Below, piece by piece: positions 7,962 through 17,900 of a stretch of 40,609 bases of DNA. The position numbers were made by a program, and so were the translations under genes. Positions within the stretch are counted from its first letter, which is position 1. The number at the start of each line of letters is the position of its first letter. Origin of the DNA: Betaproteobacteria bacterium (GTDB lineage Bacteria > Pseudomonadota > Gammaproteobacteria > Burkholderiales > Methylophilaceae). The stretch spans positions 1 to 40,609 of the forward strand of contig VGHQ01000008.1 of NCBI GenBank assembly GCA_016868195.1. Direction: 5' to 3'. The notes beneath the pieces are model-generated. The model was not told the DNA's origin and did not search any database. It saw only the letters and a list, made by a program, of their open reading frames with translations.

Positions 7962-9324
7962 TTATTTTTGGATTCTTTTTTAATGGGAGTTGAATATGAA
8001 GTGAAACACCTTGATTCACTTCACTCATAATTTTAATGTTGCCATTGACTTCATGAATGCGCTCACGCATGCCAGATAAGCCAAAGCCGTCACGATGTGA
8101 TTTAGAGAATCCGATACCATCGTCTTTCACATGAATGTCTATCATTTTAGAAGCACCATTTTTTTTAATCATTTGAATTTCTATTTCTACATGTTTCGCT
8201 TTGGCATGCCTTGAAATATTGGTTAAACACTCTTGAATGATGCGATAAGTGGTAATAGAAATGATTTCATTCGTTTTAGGTAAGCCTTTTAAATTGACTT
8301 GATATTGAAGATTCATTTTAGGATGCCTTAATTTCCACGTATCGATTAAATCAATCAAGCCCGTCTCTAAACCTAATTCATTTAATACACCGAGTTTTAG
8401 CCGATTTAGCATACCACCCACAAGATTCATTAAGTGTTTCGATAAGTCTGATATCGCATGTGCTGATGGCTTAATTTTTGGATATTCTTTATTGGCGAGT
8501 GTTTTTAAAACAGCTGCATCTGCATGAATCGCAGTTAAGGACTGTCCAAATTCATCATGAAGATCGCGTGCTAAACTTTTTTTCTCTTCCTCTTGAACAC
8601 GAATGAGTTTTTGTGTGAGGCGATGATTTTGTTCAATACTAAGTCTTAATGTTTTCACCATACGATTAAATTTAGAACTGATCGCAGATAATTCAGATGT
8701 CTTTAAGTGTGGCATTTTGACTTTTAGGTTTCCTAATTCCAATTCAGTTAAAGCCTTCAAAATAAATTCGACAGGACTTAAAGCTCTGAACACAATCCAG
8801 GCCACCAAAATATTCGTCAAGATAAAGAAGGTTCCTGCTAAATAAAAAATTCCGGTTAATTGATTCCAAATTTCCCCAAACTCATAACTAGGGTCAGGCG
8901 TAATAATAATCGCACCCTTCGCTTGGCCTAATATCTCCACAGGTAAGCGTTTCGGTTGCCATGGCTCCGAAATAAGCTCCATAAAATTTACGAACCAAGA
9001 TGGCGCTTGATCCATCGTCTGTGTGCGTGATTCTGAGATATTACTCTCCACCAATTTGCCCTCTAAATTATAAAACTCAATCTTGAGGTGTCGCATATTT
9101 ACCAAACTCTGCAAATTAAGCGGCTTATACTCACTCTCGATCGAATAATACTTAGGGTTCTTTAATACACCGATTTCAAATAAATAAAGGGTGAGTTTTT
9201 CAGAAGAGGCTACCTCTGCCCGCACATTTTTTTTGGCCATATCAATCGCTAAAATCGATCCGAGTACCAATATCAGAAGCAATACTGCATTGATAATCAA
9301 AATAAGGCGAAGCTTTAAGCTCAA
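7954..9324 (-). CDS. Membrane sensor histidine kinase, HisKA_3 type (MoxY/LapD-like sensor domain)
   Basis: Order of parts in 456 aa: TM1 at about 7-27; a periplasmic domain (28-155) opening with KKNVRAEVASSEKLTLYLFE, which resembles the LapD/MoxY N-terminal sensor domain; TM2 at about 157-180; a HAMP linker; then the NarX-type dimerisation domain with RDLHDEFGQSLTAI (phospho-His256). The HATPase domain has the N-box region QECLTNISRHAKA and the G motifs DDGIGF and GFGLSGMRERI. It should autophosphorylate and pass phosphate to the response regulator whose gene overlaps its 3' end. The start is TTG at 9322-9324, supported by AGAAGGA about 7 nt upstream. The signal sensed is unknown; the link to methanol or metal status is inference from MoxY-like architecture. 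Confidence 0.9.
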   Translation of the reverse strand: MSLKLRLILIINAVLLLILVLGSILAIDMAKKNVRAEVASSEKLTLYLFEIGVLKNPKYYSIESEYKPLNLQSLVNMRHLKIEFYNLEGKLVESNISESRTQTMDQAPSWFVNFMELISEPWQPKRLPVEILGQAKGAIIITPDPSYEFGEIWNQLTGIFYLAGTFFILTNILVAWIVFRALSPVEFILKALTELELGNLKVKMPHLKTSELSAISSKFNRMVKTLRLSIEQNHRLTQKLIRVQEEEKKSLARDLHDEFGQSLTAIHADAAVLKTLANKEYPKIKPSAHAISDLSKHLMNLVGGMLNRLKLGVLNELGLETGLIDLIDTWKLRHPKMNLQYQVNLKGLPKTNEIISITTYRIIQECLTNISRHAKAKHVEIEIQMIKKNGASKMIDIHVKDDGIGFSKSHRDGFGLSGMRERIHEVNGNIKIMSEVNQGVSLHIQLPLKKNPKINE

Positions 9325-9381
9325 AGGTGATTCCTTCTCATTTCAGTGTCTATTGTGTCGTATATTTAATAAAAGCATATC

Positions 9382-9394
9382 AGGAAAACTTCCC
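9382..9394. promoter_or_regulatory. 13-base motif AGGAAAACTTCCC, intergenic copy 1
   Basis: The word contains the inverted repeat GGAA-AAC-TTCC and is identical to the copy upstream of the TonB receptor (12508-12520). It lies between the divergent sensor kinase gene and the zinc-ribbon gene. A -10-like TAGGAT (9441-9446) stands 46 nt to the right. Size and symmetry suit a NarL-family dimer site; binding is inferred. Confidence 0.5.
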
Positions 9395-9477
9395 AAATTA
9401 TTTAAGGATGAATTCATGGATTCTTTTAGGAAAGGCAATTTAGGATAGCTTCTTTAAATTTTAAAATGAAATAAATC

Positions 9478-9891
9478 ATGATTTGTTACGAATGCGGACA
9501 TAGAATCAAAAGAAATTTTGCTAACTTTTGTGGTCACTGTGGATTTGATTTAAATGAAAAGGTTAAACTTAGCGCTTTAAATCAAGCACCACCAAAAGAG
9601 GCTATCAATCTCGATGATGAAATAGATCGCGTCACCAATCTATTTCTCCTCTGGAATTTTAATATCGCCGCCTCATTCATCTTTTATATCATTCACATGA
9701 AGACGGATAATTATGGCTACCTCTTTTTAATTATTCTCTTCATGCTGATTCTTTCTTGGATGCTACTTCTTATAAAACTTCATGATATTGCGCTTCTGAA
9801 ACATGACTCCATGAAAAAGTTTGTTGTGGCTAATTTTGGGATACCTTTATTAGGTACCTTTTATTACTTCTTAAGAATGATGAAGAAATAA
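9478..9891 (+). CDS. Zinc-ribbon membrane protein of unknown function
   Basis: The 137-residue protein begins with a double-CxxC zinc ribbon: CYEC at 3-6 and CGHC at about 18-21. After an acidic linker it has three hydrophobic stretches: WNFNIAASFIFYIIH, a long one starting YGYLFLIILFMLIL, and VVANFGIPLLGTFYYF. A small membrane protein with a cytoplasmic metal-binding head is likely. I do not recognise a named family beyond the zinc-ribbon head. The start ATG lacks a clear Shine-Dalgarno sequence. It is divergent from the sensor kinase and convergent with the TonB receptor, with a bidirectional terminator 13 nt after its stop. An AGGAAAACTTCCC motif sits 83 nt upstream, suggesting control by the adjacent regulator. 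Confidence 0.75.
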   Translation: MICYECGHRIKRNFANFCGHCGFDLNEKVKLSALNQAPPKEAINLDDEIDRVTNLFLLWNFNIAASFIFYIIHMKTDNYGYLFLIILFMLILSWMLLLIKLHDIALLKHDSMKKFVVANFGIPLLGTFYYFLRMMKK

Positions 9892-9904
9892 AAATATCAG
9901 CTAT

Positions 9905-9934
9905 AAAAAAAGGGAGCTATAAGCTGCCTTTTTT
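9905..9934. terminator. Bidirectional Rho-independent terminator
   Basis: A-rich 5' arm, then GGGAGCT, loop ATA, AGCTGCC and T-rich 3' arm form a hairpin with one mismatch, flanked by an A run on one side and a T run on the other. It sits between the convergent stops of the zinc-ribbon gene (9891) and the TonB receptor (9952) and can serve both. Confidence 0.75.
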
Positions 9935-9951
9935 ATTTTGTTTCACGAGTA

Positions 9952-12420
9952 CTACTTAGCTTCTGGTGCACCACCGAACTCATAACGGACACCAATCCAG
10001 CCTGCACGAGGTGCACCTGGAACAACACCAGTGACTCCTCTGTCATCAGTACCCCAAGTACCTGTTGGAGAAAAATAGGTCTCAGCTAAACGACCACCAG
10101 AGTAGTACTCTTTATCAAAGATATTGACGGCTTTCGCAAAAAGTTTCCAACCTTGTCCCGCATCATACTGCGTATCAAGATTGACCACTGTGTAGCCACT
10201 TAATTTTCCTGGGCAACTTCTATTACCGTCTTCTGTACAATTTTCGGTATCAGCTTGATGAGCATTATTTTCATTGCCATGAACGAACTGGTCTGAGAAA
10301 TAAACAACGTTACTGCCAATTAACCATTTAGGCAGAATCTCATACTGCGCACGAAGTTTAAATTGATGTTTTGGAATACCTGCTAAATAATTTCCTTTAC
10401 GGACATTAACCACATCATCATCAGCGCTTGAGTTAACTTCATTCAACAACTGAATGTCAGAATCATACTTGGCTGAGATAAAGCTATAGCCTGCTCTAAA
10501 GAAGAATTTATCGATCGTACCATTCAGTCCTAAGTCAAAACCTTGACGTTTGGTGCGACCCACATTATCAAAATAACCAAGTGCGCCTGAATTCGTACTT
10601 GAATTTATAAAATGAATATCATCATGATTCATCGTGCGATAGATAGAAGCATTCCATTTTAAGCTCTCGGTGAATTTGCCTCGAAATCCACCCTCATAGG
10701 TCTTGGCAACCACTTGATCCAACGGTGGATCAGATGCCATCGCATTAGGTAATTTACAAGGTTTTGCAGGGTTAGCACAACCTAACTCGATGGAGGTTGG
10801 CGCTCTATTGGACTCGCTATAGCTACCAAATACACTGAGGTTGTCATTCGGTGTGAACGTTAAGCCAAGAGATGGATTCACTCGATTAAAGTTATGATCT
10901 CCTGAGAGGCTATCATCGCCACTTCTTAAATGATCACGATTTTTGATATTGGTATGGTTATATCGAGCACTCGCTGTGAGATGCCACTGAGCGTTTAGCG
11001 ATATGGTATCCGTTGCAAAAAGGCTCGCTGTTCTTGAGCGGCCACCTAATAATACATCAGTCTCAATATCATCGTCCAGATTGATAGGACGTCTAGCCGA
11101 ATCAAACCATGTGCCGCCCGCAATATTTGTCCCACCGCTTGCTCCAAGACCAGTGCTGTATGCACCGGCTGTACCATCATCTACATCGCTAATTTGTTCC
11201 GTTTGAGTCAGCTTTGTTCGTGCAAGATCATAACCTAACCCTGTGACGAGCTGATTTTTCTTACCCCATACGTCCTGATTAAAGGCAGCCTGAAGATTAA
11301 ATCCAAGATTCCGTTGTTTGATTCTTGAGCGATTCAAGATACCTGGTGCACAAGCCTCTTCATCATAAGCCTCTCCAAGAGAATCTGAGCCTCTTGGTCG
11401 ACAGAAGCCAGCCGTATCAACTCCACCTTTGGCTCCGCTTGATGTTGAAGCTCCTGTCGTGGTGTAAGTTTTAAAGTCATCATTCGCATCGCCATTAAGT
11501 GTTTTACGATTTGAGGTTCGGTAGTATGTATTACCACTCAACATCACATCCTTACTAAGCCAGTGCGCTCCATTTAATGCGAAATGATTTAAGTAATTCT
11601 TAGTTTGGTCAGGTGTTGTATGAACGCCCGTGCGATCACTTCCTAACATGTCAATCGGTGTTAAACCATTTCCGATCATATTGTTATAAGCGCCAATGTA
11701 ACTCAAATCTAATTTTGAGCTCTCATTCTGCCAACCGATCTTACCGAAGGTTTGATTGATGTGAGTCGGTGAATATTTTCTCCAGCCGTCTTCGTCAATG
11801 TTTTGTGCGCCAAAGAAATAATCAACAGAACCATCTTTTGAAACACCGCCAAATTGCGCAAGCGCTCTTTTTCTGCCCCATGAACCACCCTCAGCTTCTA
11901 AAGCAACTCCACGATTATTTCGACCATCTTTGGTTTGGATTGCAATTGCACCGCCAAGCGTATTCATGCCATAGACTGGATTCGAACCAGGCACAACCTG
12001 CATATTTTGAATCGCAAAATTAGGGATAAGATCCCAATGGACAGTATCACCAAAAGCTTCATTAACTTTCACGCCATCCACATAAACCGACATACCCTGA
12101 GGTGTGCCAGCTAAAGGAGATGCTGAAAACCCTCGAAACATGACATCAGGCTGCCATGGATTACCTTGCGTTTCGCTGAACGTCACACCTTGCGCATTAT
12201 TAATGAGCTGATCCGCAAAGGTCACACCTGGTTGATTGCGAAGATCTTTGCTGTCAAAAATTTGAATATTCGCTGGAATAATATTAAGCGGTAAGCCAAT
12301 GGACGGAAGCGGAGTTGTGCTATAAACGTTAATAGTGCCTGTGGTTAATTTTTCAGCAGCACCGAGTGATGTTGAACTAGCGAGAGCTAAAGCCACGATT
12401 GCAGATATTTTTAGCTTCAT
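9952..12420 (-). CDS. TonB-dependent outer-membrane receptor
   Basis: The 822-residue protein has a signal peptide (about 1-22, cut near SLGAAEK) and no N-terminal signalling (STN) domain. A TonB-box-like GTINVYSTT (28-36) follows, then a plug domain (about 45-165: SVYVDGVKVNEAFGD, GSNPVYGMNTLGGAIAI) and a 22-strand barrel type C-terminus ending RYEFGGAPEAK. It should import a ligand across the outer membrane with energy from TonB-ExbB-ExbD, none of which is encoded here. Six cysteines form three close pairs (340/357, 548/555, 728/736), probably disulfides in extracellular loops. The ligand is not determined: a siderophore, a metal-chelate (in methylotrophs possibly a lanthanide complex) or a vitamin are all possible. 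The neighbouring two-component system and the shared upstream motif suggest regulated expression. Confidence 0.93.
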   Translation of the reverse strand: MKLKISAIVALALASSTSLGAAEKLTTGTINVYSTTPLPSIGLPLNIIPANIQIFDSKDLRNQPGVTFADQLINNAQGVTFSETQGNPWQPDVMFRGFSASPLAGTPQGMSVYVDGVKVNEAFGDTVHWDLIPNFAIQNMQVVPGSNPVYGMNTLGGAIAIQTKDGRNNRGVALEAEGGSWGRKRALAQFGGVSKDGSVDYFFGAQNIDEDGWRKYSPTHINQTFGKIGWQNESSKLDLSYIGAYNNMIGNGLTPIDMLGSDRTGVHTTPDQTKNYLNHFALNGAHWLSKDVMLSGNTYYRTSNRKTLNGDANDDFKTYTTTGASTSSGAKGGVDTAGFCRPRGSDSLGEAYDEEACAPGILNRSRIKQRNLGFNLQAAFNQDVWGKKNQLVTGLGYDLARTKLTQTEQISDVDDGTAGAYSTGLGASGGTNIAGGTWFDSARRPINLDDDIETDVLLGGRSRTASLFATDTISLNAQWHLTASARYNHTNIKNRDHLRSGDDSLSGDHNFNRVNPSLGLTFTPNDNLSVFGSYSESNRAPTSIELGCANPAKPCKLPNAMASDPPLDQVVAKTYEGGFRGKFTESLKWNASIYRTMNHDDIHFINSSTNSGALGYFDNVGRTKRQGFDLGLNGTIDKFFFRAGYSFISAKYDSDIQLLNEVNSSADDDVVNVRKGNYLAGIPKHQFKLRAQYEILPKWLIGSNVVYFSDQFVHGNENNAHQADTENCTEDGNRSCPGKLSGYTVVNLDTQYDAGQGWKLFAKAVNIFDKEYYSGGRLAETYFSPTGTWGTDDRGVTGVVPGAPRAGWIGVRYEFGGAPEAK

Positions 12421-12455
12421 GAGGTTTAAAATTCATGCATATTAAAGATGATATG

Positions 12456-12484
12456 ACTTTAGTGAGGTTTTTAACGAAATTCAA
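12456..12484 (-). promoter_or_regulatory. Putative promoter of the TonB receptor gene
   Basis: On the minus strand TTGAAT (12484-12479) and TAAAGT (12461-12456) are separated by 17 nt, giving a transcript start near 12449, about 30 nt before the ATG at 12420. The palindromes and 13-base motif lie directly upstream of the -35 element, as expected for an activator-dependent promoter. Confidence 0.45.
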
Positions 12485-12488
12485 TATC

Positions 12489-12500
12489 TTAAGCGCTTAA
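12489..12500. promoter_or_regulatory. Perfect palindrome TTAAGCGCTTAA upstream of the TonB receptor gene
   Basis: A 12-bp perfect palindrome abuts TATGCATA (12501-12508, also a perfect palindrome). The pair fills the space between the 13-base motif and the putative -35 element. It may be a second regulator or operator site. Confidence 0.4.
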
Positions 12501-12507
12501 TATGCAT

Positions 12508-12520
12508 AGGAAAACTTCCC
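12508..12520. promoter_or_regulatory. 13-base motif AGGAAAACTTCCC, copy 2, upstream of the TonB receptor gene
   Basis: Identical to 9382-9394, and also preceded by GCAT within a few bases. It is 46 nt from the -10-like TAAAGT of the TonB receptor promoter. Candidate binding site for the LuxR-type response regulator encoded at 7320-7961. Confidence 0.5.
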
Positions 12521-12636
12521 GAAGAAAGCCCCCCTATTTTAGGTAAAAAATATAATAAAAATCAATAAGTTAATGTGTTACAAAAATGCCAATTATTAGC
12601 GAATTTTATTGCAAAAAAACAACGATTTTTATAAGC

Positions 12637-14025
12637 CTATAAAATGAGTTCCAACCCCACTTCATTAGGCTTAGTTTGAAACTTAATATCGACACCAAAA
12701 TTTGGCATAGCAGCTAACTCGTCACCCACAAAAATCAAAGGTAAATTTTCCCTCTCCCAAGGAGGCAAATTTGATTCTTGGAGCATTTGTTTAATTTTTT
12801 TAGTGGGTCTTTTTGAATCGGGTTTAAAAAATTCACCACCTTGTCGATTTCTAATTCTTAATTTTTGATCTCTCAAAAATTTTAAATTAATACCCCTACC
12901 TTTTACTTTTTTGAATGTTAATTTTTGTCCATTAGGCAAAATAATTTCAGGTTCACCCGCCCAAATCATTTCATAATTTTTTTGGTTTTTTTCATTTTTT
13001 GGAACGATATAAATCGCATCTTGATAACGACGAATTTCAAATTCTTTTGAGATCTGGATCTTCAATTCTGCATCTTTTTTGGCCGTTAAAACTTGTCTTA
13101 AAAGTTCATCTAACAGGTCTTTCGATGGCATCATTTGATCATTCAATTCGAGCCAATAACGTAATACATTTTTAGCTCTATAAAGTGACAATTTATTTAA
13201 AGTTTTTACTTGAAGTTTACGTTTATATTGATCTGATTTTAAACAACTTTTTAAATCAATTTTCGCTAAATCATCTAGCAAATGTTGTGCTTCTGCTAAG
13301 TGTGAAGATGACCTAGAAATCACTTTTATAATATGGCTAAACCTATTCTTTAGTATAGGTAAAACTCTAAACCTTATGAAGTTTCGATCAAAGTCGACAT
13401 TTTGGTTAGTTTCATCCTCAATCCACTTTAATTTGTGTTGTTTGGCATAACTTTCAATGTCACTTCTTGAGGTATTAAGAAGCGGTCGCCAGAGGTGTCT
13501 CTGTTCATCAAAATGTGCCATAGAAGACAAACCTTTCACCCCTGCTCCACGCATCAATTGCAGTAAAAATGTTTCTGCTTGGTCATCTTCATGATGCGCT
13601 AAAACCACTAAATCAGTTTTAGTTTGGAGGAGTTTTTCATAACGAAGTTGTCTTGCCTCCCCCTCAATACCGAGGGACTTTTTTTGAGGTAATTTAACGT
13701 AATTAATATCTAAGGGAACGGACAATTTTGCACATAATGTCTCACAAAACTTCACCCACTTATCTGCGTTTTTACTTAGTCCATGATGCACATGAGAGGC
13801 TTTTAATGTGAAGTGATATTTCTTTTGAAGTTGATATAAGAGATGTAAAAGAACAACCGAATCGATACCCCCACTTAAGGCAACAGTCATCGACTTAATT
13901 TTCTTATGAGATTGATTTAAATCTAAAAAAGCCTTCTCAACTAAATGAAGTAGGGATAGCTGTTTAGTCTTTTTTGAAGTGGGGGCTTTTACGTTGTTAC
14001 TTAGCGGTTTCTTTAAACTTACCAT
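12637..14025 (-). CDS. tilS: tRNA(Ile)-lysidine synthase
   Basis: TilS converts C34 of the CAU-anticodon tRNA-Ile to lysidine so that it reads AUA; it is essential. The PP-loop SGGIDS lies at residues 51-56, followed by [35 protein letters not shown] and a linker and C-terminal domain ending with the [12 protein letters not shown] region. It is 462 aa, normal for the family, with a Lys-rich lead of about 45 residues. The chosen start overlaps the 3' end of accA by 29 nt, and no closer start lies before the first helix. The order dnaE-accA-tilS recalls the E. coli neighbourhood. An unassigned 216-nt promoter region separates its 3' end from the TonB receptor gene. Confidence 0.95.
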   Translation of the reverse strand: MVSLKKPLSNNVKAPTSKKTKQLSLLHLVEKAFLDLNQSHKKIKSMTVALSGGIDSVVLLHLLYQLQKKYHFTLKASHVHHGLSKNADKWVKFCETLCAKLSVPLDINYVKLPQKKSLGIEGEARQLRYEKLLQTKTDLVVLAHHEDDQAETFLLQLMRGAGVKGLSSMAHFDEQRHLWRPLLNTSRSDIESYAKQHKLKWIEDETNQNVDFDRNFIRFRVLPILKNRFSHIIKVISRSSSHLAEAQHLLDDLAKIDLKSCLKSDQYKRKLQVKTLNKLSLYRAKNVLRYWLELNDQMMPSKDLLDELLRQVLTAKKDAELKIQISKEFEIRRYQDAIYIVPKNEKNQKNYEMIWAGEPEIILPNGQKLTFKKVKGRGINLKFLRDQKLRIRNRQGGEFFKPDSKRPTKKIKQMLQESNLPPWERENLPLIFVGDELAAMPNFGVDIKFQTKPNEVGLELIL

Positions 14026-14965
14026 AGCTAAGTAAACGTTCGTGTCTTACATCGAGGAGTTGTTTGAGTGATTTCTTTTGAAGTTTAGTTAAGTGTTCTT
14101 TTAAGGATTTTCTGACGGTTTCCATGAGTTGATTGGGATTACGGTGTGCGCCACCTAAGGGCTCATTAAGAATGGTATCCACTAAACCTAACTCTTTTAG
14201 ACGGGTGGCTGTAATACCTAATGTTTCTGCAGCCGTCGATGCCTTATCCGCACTCTTCCATAAAATAGAAGCACAACCCTCTGGAGAAATGACGGAGTAA
14301 GTTGCAAATTGAAGCATGATCAGTTGATCCACGACACCTAATGCGAGTGCGCCGCCTGAACCGCCTTCACCAATGACAATGCCGATGATAGGTACTTTGA
14401 GTTCAGACATGGCATATAAATTACGTGCAATCGCTTCTGATTGGCCGCGCTCTTCGGCATTGATACCTGGATAAGCACCTGGGGTATCAATGAAAGTAAC
14501 GACAGGCACATTGAATTTTTCAGCTAATCGATAAAGACGTAAGGCTTTGCGATAGCCTTCAGGCTTTGGCATACCAAAATTACGTAATTGTCTTTCTTTA
14601 ACGTCGCGCCCTTTTTGATGGCCAATCACCATCACAGGCATCCCTTCAAATGAGGCTAAACCCCCAACAATCGCTGGGTCATCGGCAAACGCACGATCGC
14701 CATGCAATTCTTCAAAGTCTGTGAAAAGTTTCTCAATATAATCAAGGGTATAGGGTCTTTGTGGGTGACGTGATACTTGGGAAATTTGCCAAGCGTTTAA
14801 GTTATCATAGATCTCATGAAGTAACTTTTCAGTCTTAGATTCGAGTTGCGTTAACTCTTTTGAAATATCAAGATTCTTATTCTTGTTGTGCGTCTCTTTA
14901 AGTTTCTCGGTTTGAGCCTCGAGTTCTGAGATCGGCTTTTCAAAATCTAAATAACTAATTTTCAT
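13997..14965 (-). CDS. accA: Acetyl-CoA carboxylase carboxyltransferase subunit alpha
   Basis: AccA with AccD transfers CO2 from carboxybiotin to acetyl-CoA, the first step of fatty-acid synthesis. The sequence has the standard opening [14 protein letters not shown], then [12 protein letters not shown], the GHQKGRD region, [21 protein letters not shown] and [13 protein letters not shown], which form the crotonase-fold active site and oxyanion region. At 322 aa it is full length. It lies 27 nt after dnaE and overlaps tilS by 29 nt, so the three are probably one transcript. No sign of truncation. Confidence 0.97.
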   Translation of the reverse strand: MKISYLDFEKPISELEAQTEKLKETHNKNKNLDISKELTQLESKTEKLLHEIYDNLNAWQISQVSRHPQRPYTLDYIEKLFTDFEELHGDRAFADDPAIVGGLASFEGMPVMVIGHQKGRDVKERQLRNFGMPKPEGYRKALRLYRLAEKFNVPVVTFIDTPGAYPGINAEERGQSEAIARNLYAMSELKVPIIGIVIGEGGSGGALALGVVDQLIMLQFATYSVISPEGCASILWKSADKASTAAETLGITATRLKELGLVDTILNEPLGGAHRNPNQLMETVRKSLKEHLTKLQKKSLKQLLDVRHERLLSYGKFKETAK

Positions 14966-14992
14966 AGATTTAAAACTTTTAAAATCTGGGCA

Positions 14993-17900
14993 TTAATTAT
15001 AAAGGATTTTTACGTTTTCTTCGCTCAACCATTGGGTTAAACCGTCTATCAATTCATCATGTAAATCTACCTGCCAATCTTGACCTAAGAGGAGTTCCAC
15101 ATGACCCTTTTCGTTATGGTAGTCAATTTTAACGCGGCAGCGTTTGAGGTTAGTTTGAGATGCCCCACAATAAGGCTTTAAGATGTCTCTTAATTTATTA
15201 GCATCCGATTGTCCGTTGCATGAAATCTTTAAGTGATGGGCGAATTGGTTTCTCGCAGTCGCTAAATCAAAGAGTTTTCGCGCGGTGACTCTAATTCCCC
15301 CTGTGAAATCATCATGGCTCACACGTCCTTCCACGATTAAAAGTTGATCTTCTTGAACCCATCTTTGTGATTGGGTGAGAAGTTCATTCCCCACCACAAC
15401 GTCGACTCGAGAAATCGCATCATCTAGGGTGACGATGGCCATCTTGCCACGCGCTGTCATGCGGATACGAATCGCGACAATCACACCTGCCATTAAGTAA
15501 GGTTGTTCTTGCGGTTTTAATTCTTTGATCTGCGTTTTGATAAAAGGTCTGACACGCTTTTCGAAGAAGGTAAATGGGTGGCCACTAAAATAGAATCCAA
15601 GCGCTGCTTTTTCTTCTTGTAATTTTTGTTGGGGCGTCCATGGTTCTACTTTGACTATGTCAATGCTTTGTGTTTGCTCTTCACCAAATAAACTATTTTG
15701 TCCCACATTGGCTTTCCCTTGCTCGGCCGCTGTGATCGCTAAATTGACACTCGCGAGTAACGATGCTCGATTAGGCTCGATACCATCAAATGCACCACCA
15801 CGAATAAGAGACTCCACCACACGACGATTTACTTTTCTTAAATCTAACCTCGCACAGAAATCAAAAAGGTTTTTGAAGGGGCCTAATTTTTCACGGGATG
15901 CTAAAATAAGTTCGATCGCAGCCAATCCTGTACCCTTAATGGCACCTAGTCCATATAAAACTTCTTTCGTATTAATCGGAATAAATTCAAAACCACTTTG
16001 ATTAATATCGGGCGCTAATAATGTGACGTTATTCGGTTTGCAGTCTTCAAAAAAGATTTGAATGTTATCCGTGTTATTCATATCAGCTGACATGGAGGCT
16101 GCTAAGAAAGCTGCGGGGTAATGTGTTTTTAAATACGCGGTTTGGTATGCCACCATCGCGTATGCCGCAGCGTGCGATTTATTAAAGCCATAGCCTGCGA
16201 ATTTTTCTAATAAATCAAAAAGTTCACGCGCTTGTCTTTCATTGAGTCCATTTTTTAAAGCGCCTGCGACAAAACTTTCGCGCTGCGCATCCATTTCCTC
16301 TTGCTTCTTTTTACCCATCGCACGTCGTAATAAATCTGCAGCACCCAATGAATAGCCTGCGACTGTTTGTGCAATCTGCATCACCTGCTCTTGATAAACA
16401 GCGATACCATAAGTTTCTTTTAAAATAGATTCTGTCGATGGATGTGGATATACAATCCGTTGTTGCCCATGTTTACGTTTGCAGAAATCTGGAATCAAAT
16501 CCATAGGGCCTGGACGATAAAGCGCCACGAGGGCCACAATATCTTCAAAGCAATCGGGCTTGGCTTGCTTTAACATATCTTTCATGCCTTTTGATTCAAG
16601 CTGGAAGACAGCGGTGGTATTCGCGTTTTTTAAAAGTTGGAATACTGTTTTATCATCGAGTGGTAAATGATTTAAATCGAGTGGTGGTAATTGTGCATTC
16701 GCGCGTAACACATTCGCGTTCTTTAATGCCATCGCTAGAATAGTGAGTGTGCGTAATCCTAAAAAGTCGAACTTCACTAAACCTAAAGCCTCAACATCAT
16801 CCTTGTCGAATTGGCTCACTAAACTCTCGCCATTGGCCTGGCAATAAATCGGTGTGAAGTTTGAAATTTTTCCTGGAGCGATTAACACACCCCCTGCATG
16901 CATACCTACATTTCGAACAATACCTTCGAGTCTTAATGCAAGATCAAAGAGTTCTTTGACTTCCTCTTCTTTGTTATAGCGATCCTGAAGTTGCGGTTCT
17001 TTGTCCAAAGCATCTTGAAGCGTGATCCCTAATTCCATCGGGATCAGTTTTGCAATCCCATCGACAAAATTAAATGGAAGATCAAGTACACGCCCCACAT
17101 CACGAATCACCGCGCGCGCTGCCATCGTCCCGAAGGTCACAATTTGCGACACTGAACCTGCACCATATTTTTGTTTGACGTAATCAATCACGCGATCTCG
17201 GCCCTCTTGGCAGAAGTCGATATCAAAGTCAGGCATCGAGACACGATCAGGATTTAAAAAACGCTCAAAAAGAAGTTGATATTGAATAGGATCAAGATCG
17301 GTAATCCCTAAACTATAGGCGACTAACGACCCTGCACCGGATCCTCGACCAGGACCGACAGGCACACCATTATTTTTAGCCCAATTGATAAAGTCAGCCA
17401 CAATTAAGAAATACCCTGCAAAACCCATTTGATTAATGATGGACGTTTCAAAAAGTATACGTGCCTCATACGCTTCTCTTACTTCATTTCGTTTTGATTC
17501 AACTGGAAAAAGTTCTTTTAAGCGAACCTCTAATCCTTTTTTAGATTCAGAAATTAAAAAGTCTTCGAGCTTTTCTTGGTTGGGGGTGGGGAAATCAGGT
17601 AAGTAATTTTTACCTAAAGTAAATTCAAAGTTACAACGCTTTGCAATCTCGACCGAATTTTGAAGCGCTTCTGGAATATCAGCAAACAAAGCTGCCATTT
17701 CATTTTCATTTTTAAAATACTGTTCATGTGAAAATAATTTAGGTCGACGGTGATCCGCCATGATGTAACCCTCAGCGATACAAGTTCTCGCTTCATGGGC
17801 TCTATAATCATCTTGATCCATAAATTGAATCGGTTGGGTCGCGACCACAGGAATTTCTAAACTTTGGGCTAGATTTAAAGATTGATTGATAAAATGTGTT

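Noticed and set aside
11003-12023. Several frames on both strands inside the TonB receptor gene
   Set aside because: They overlap a well-supported receptor and show no family features or ribosome sites.
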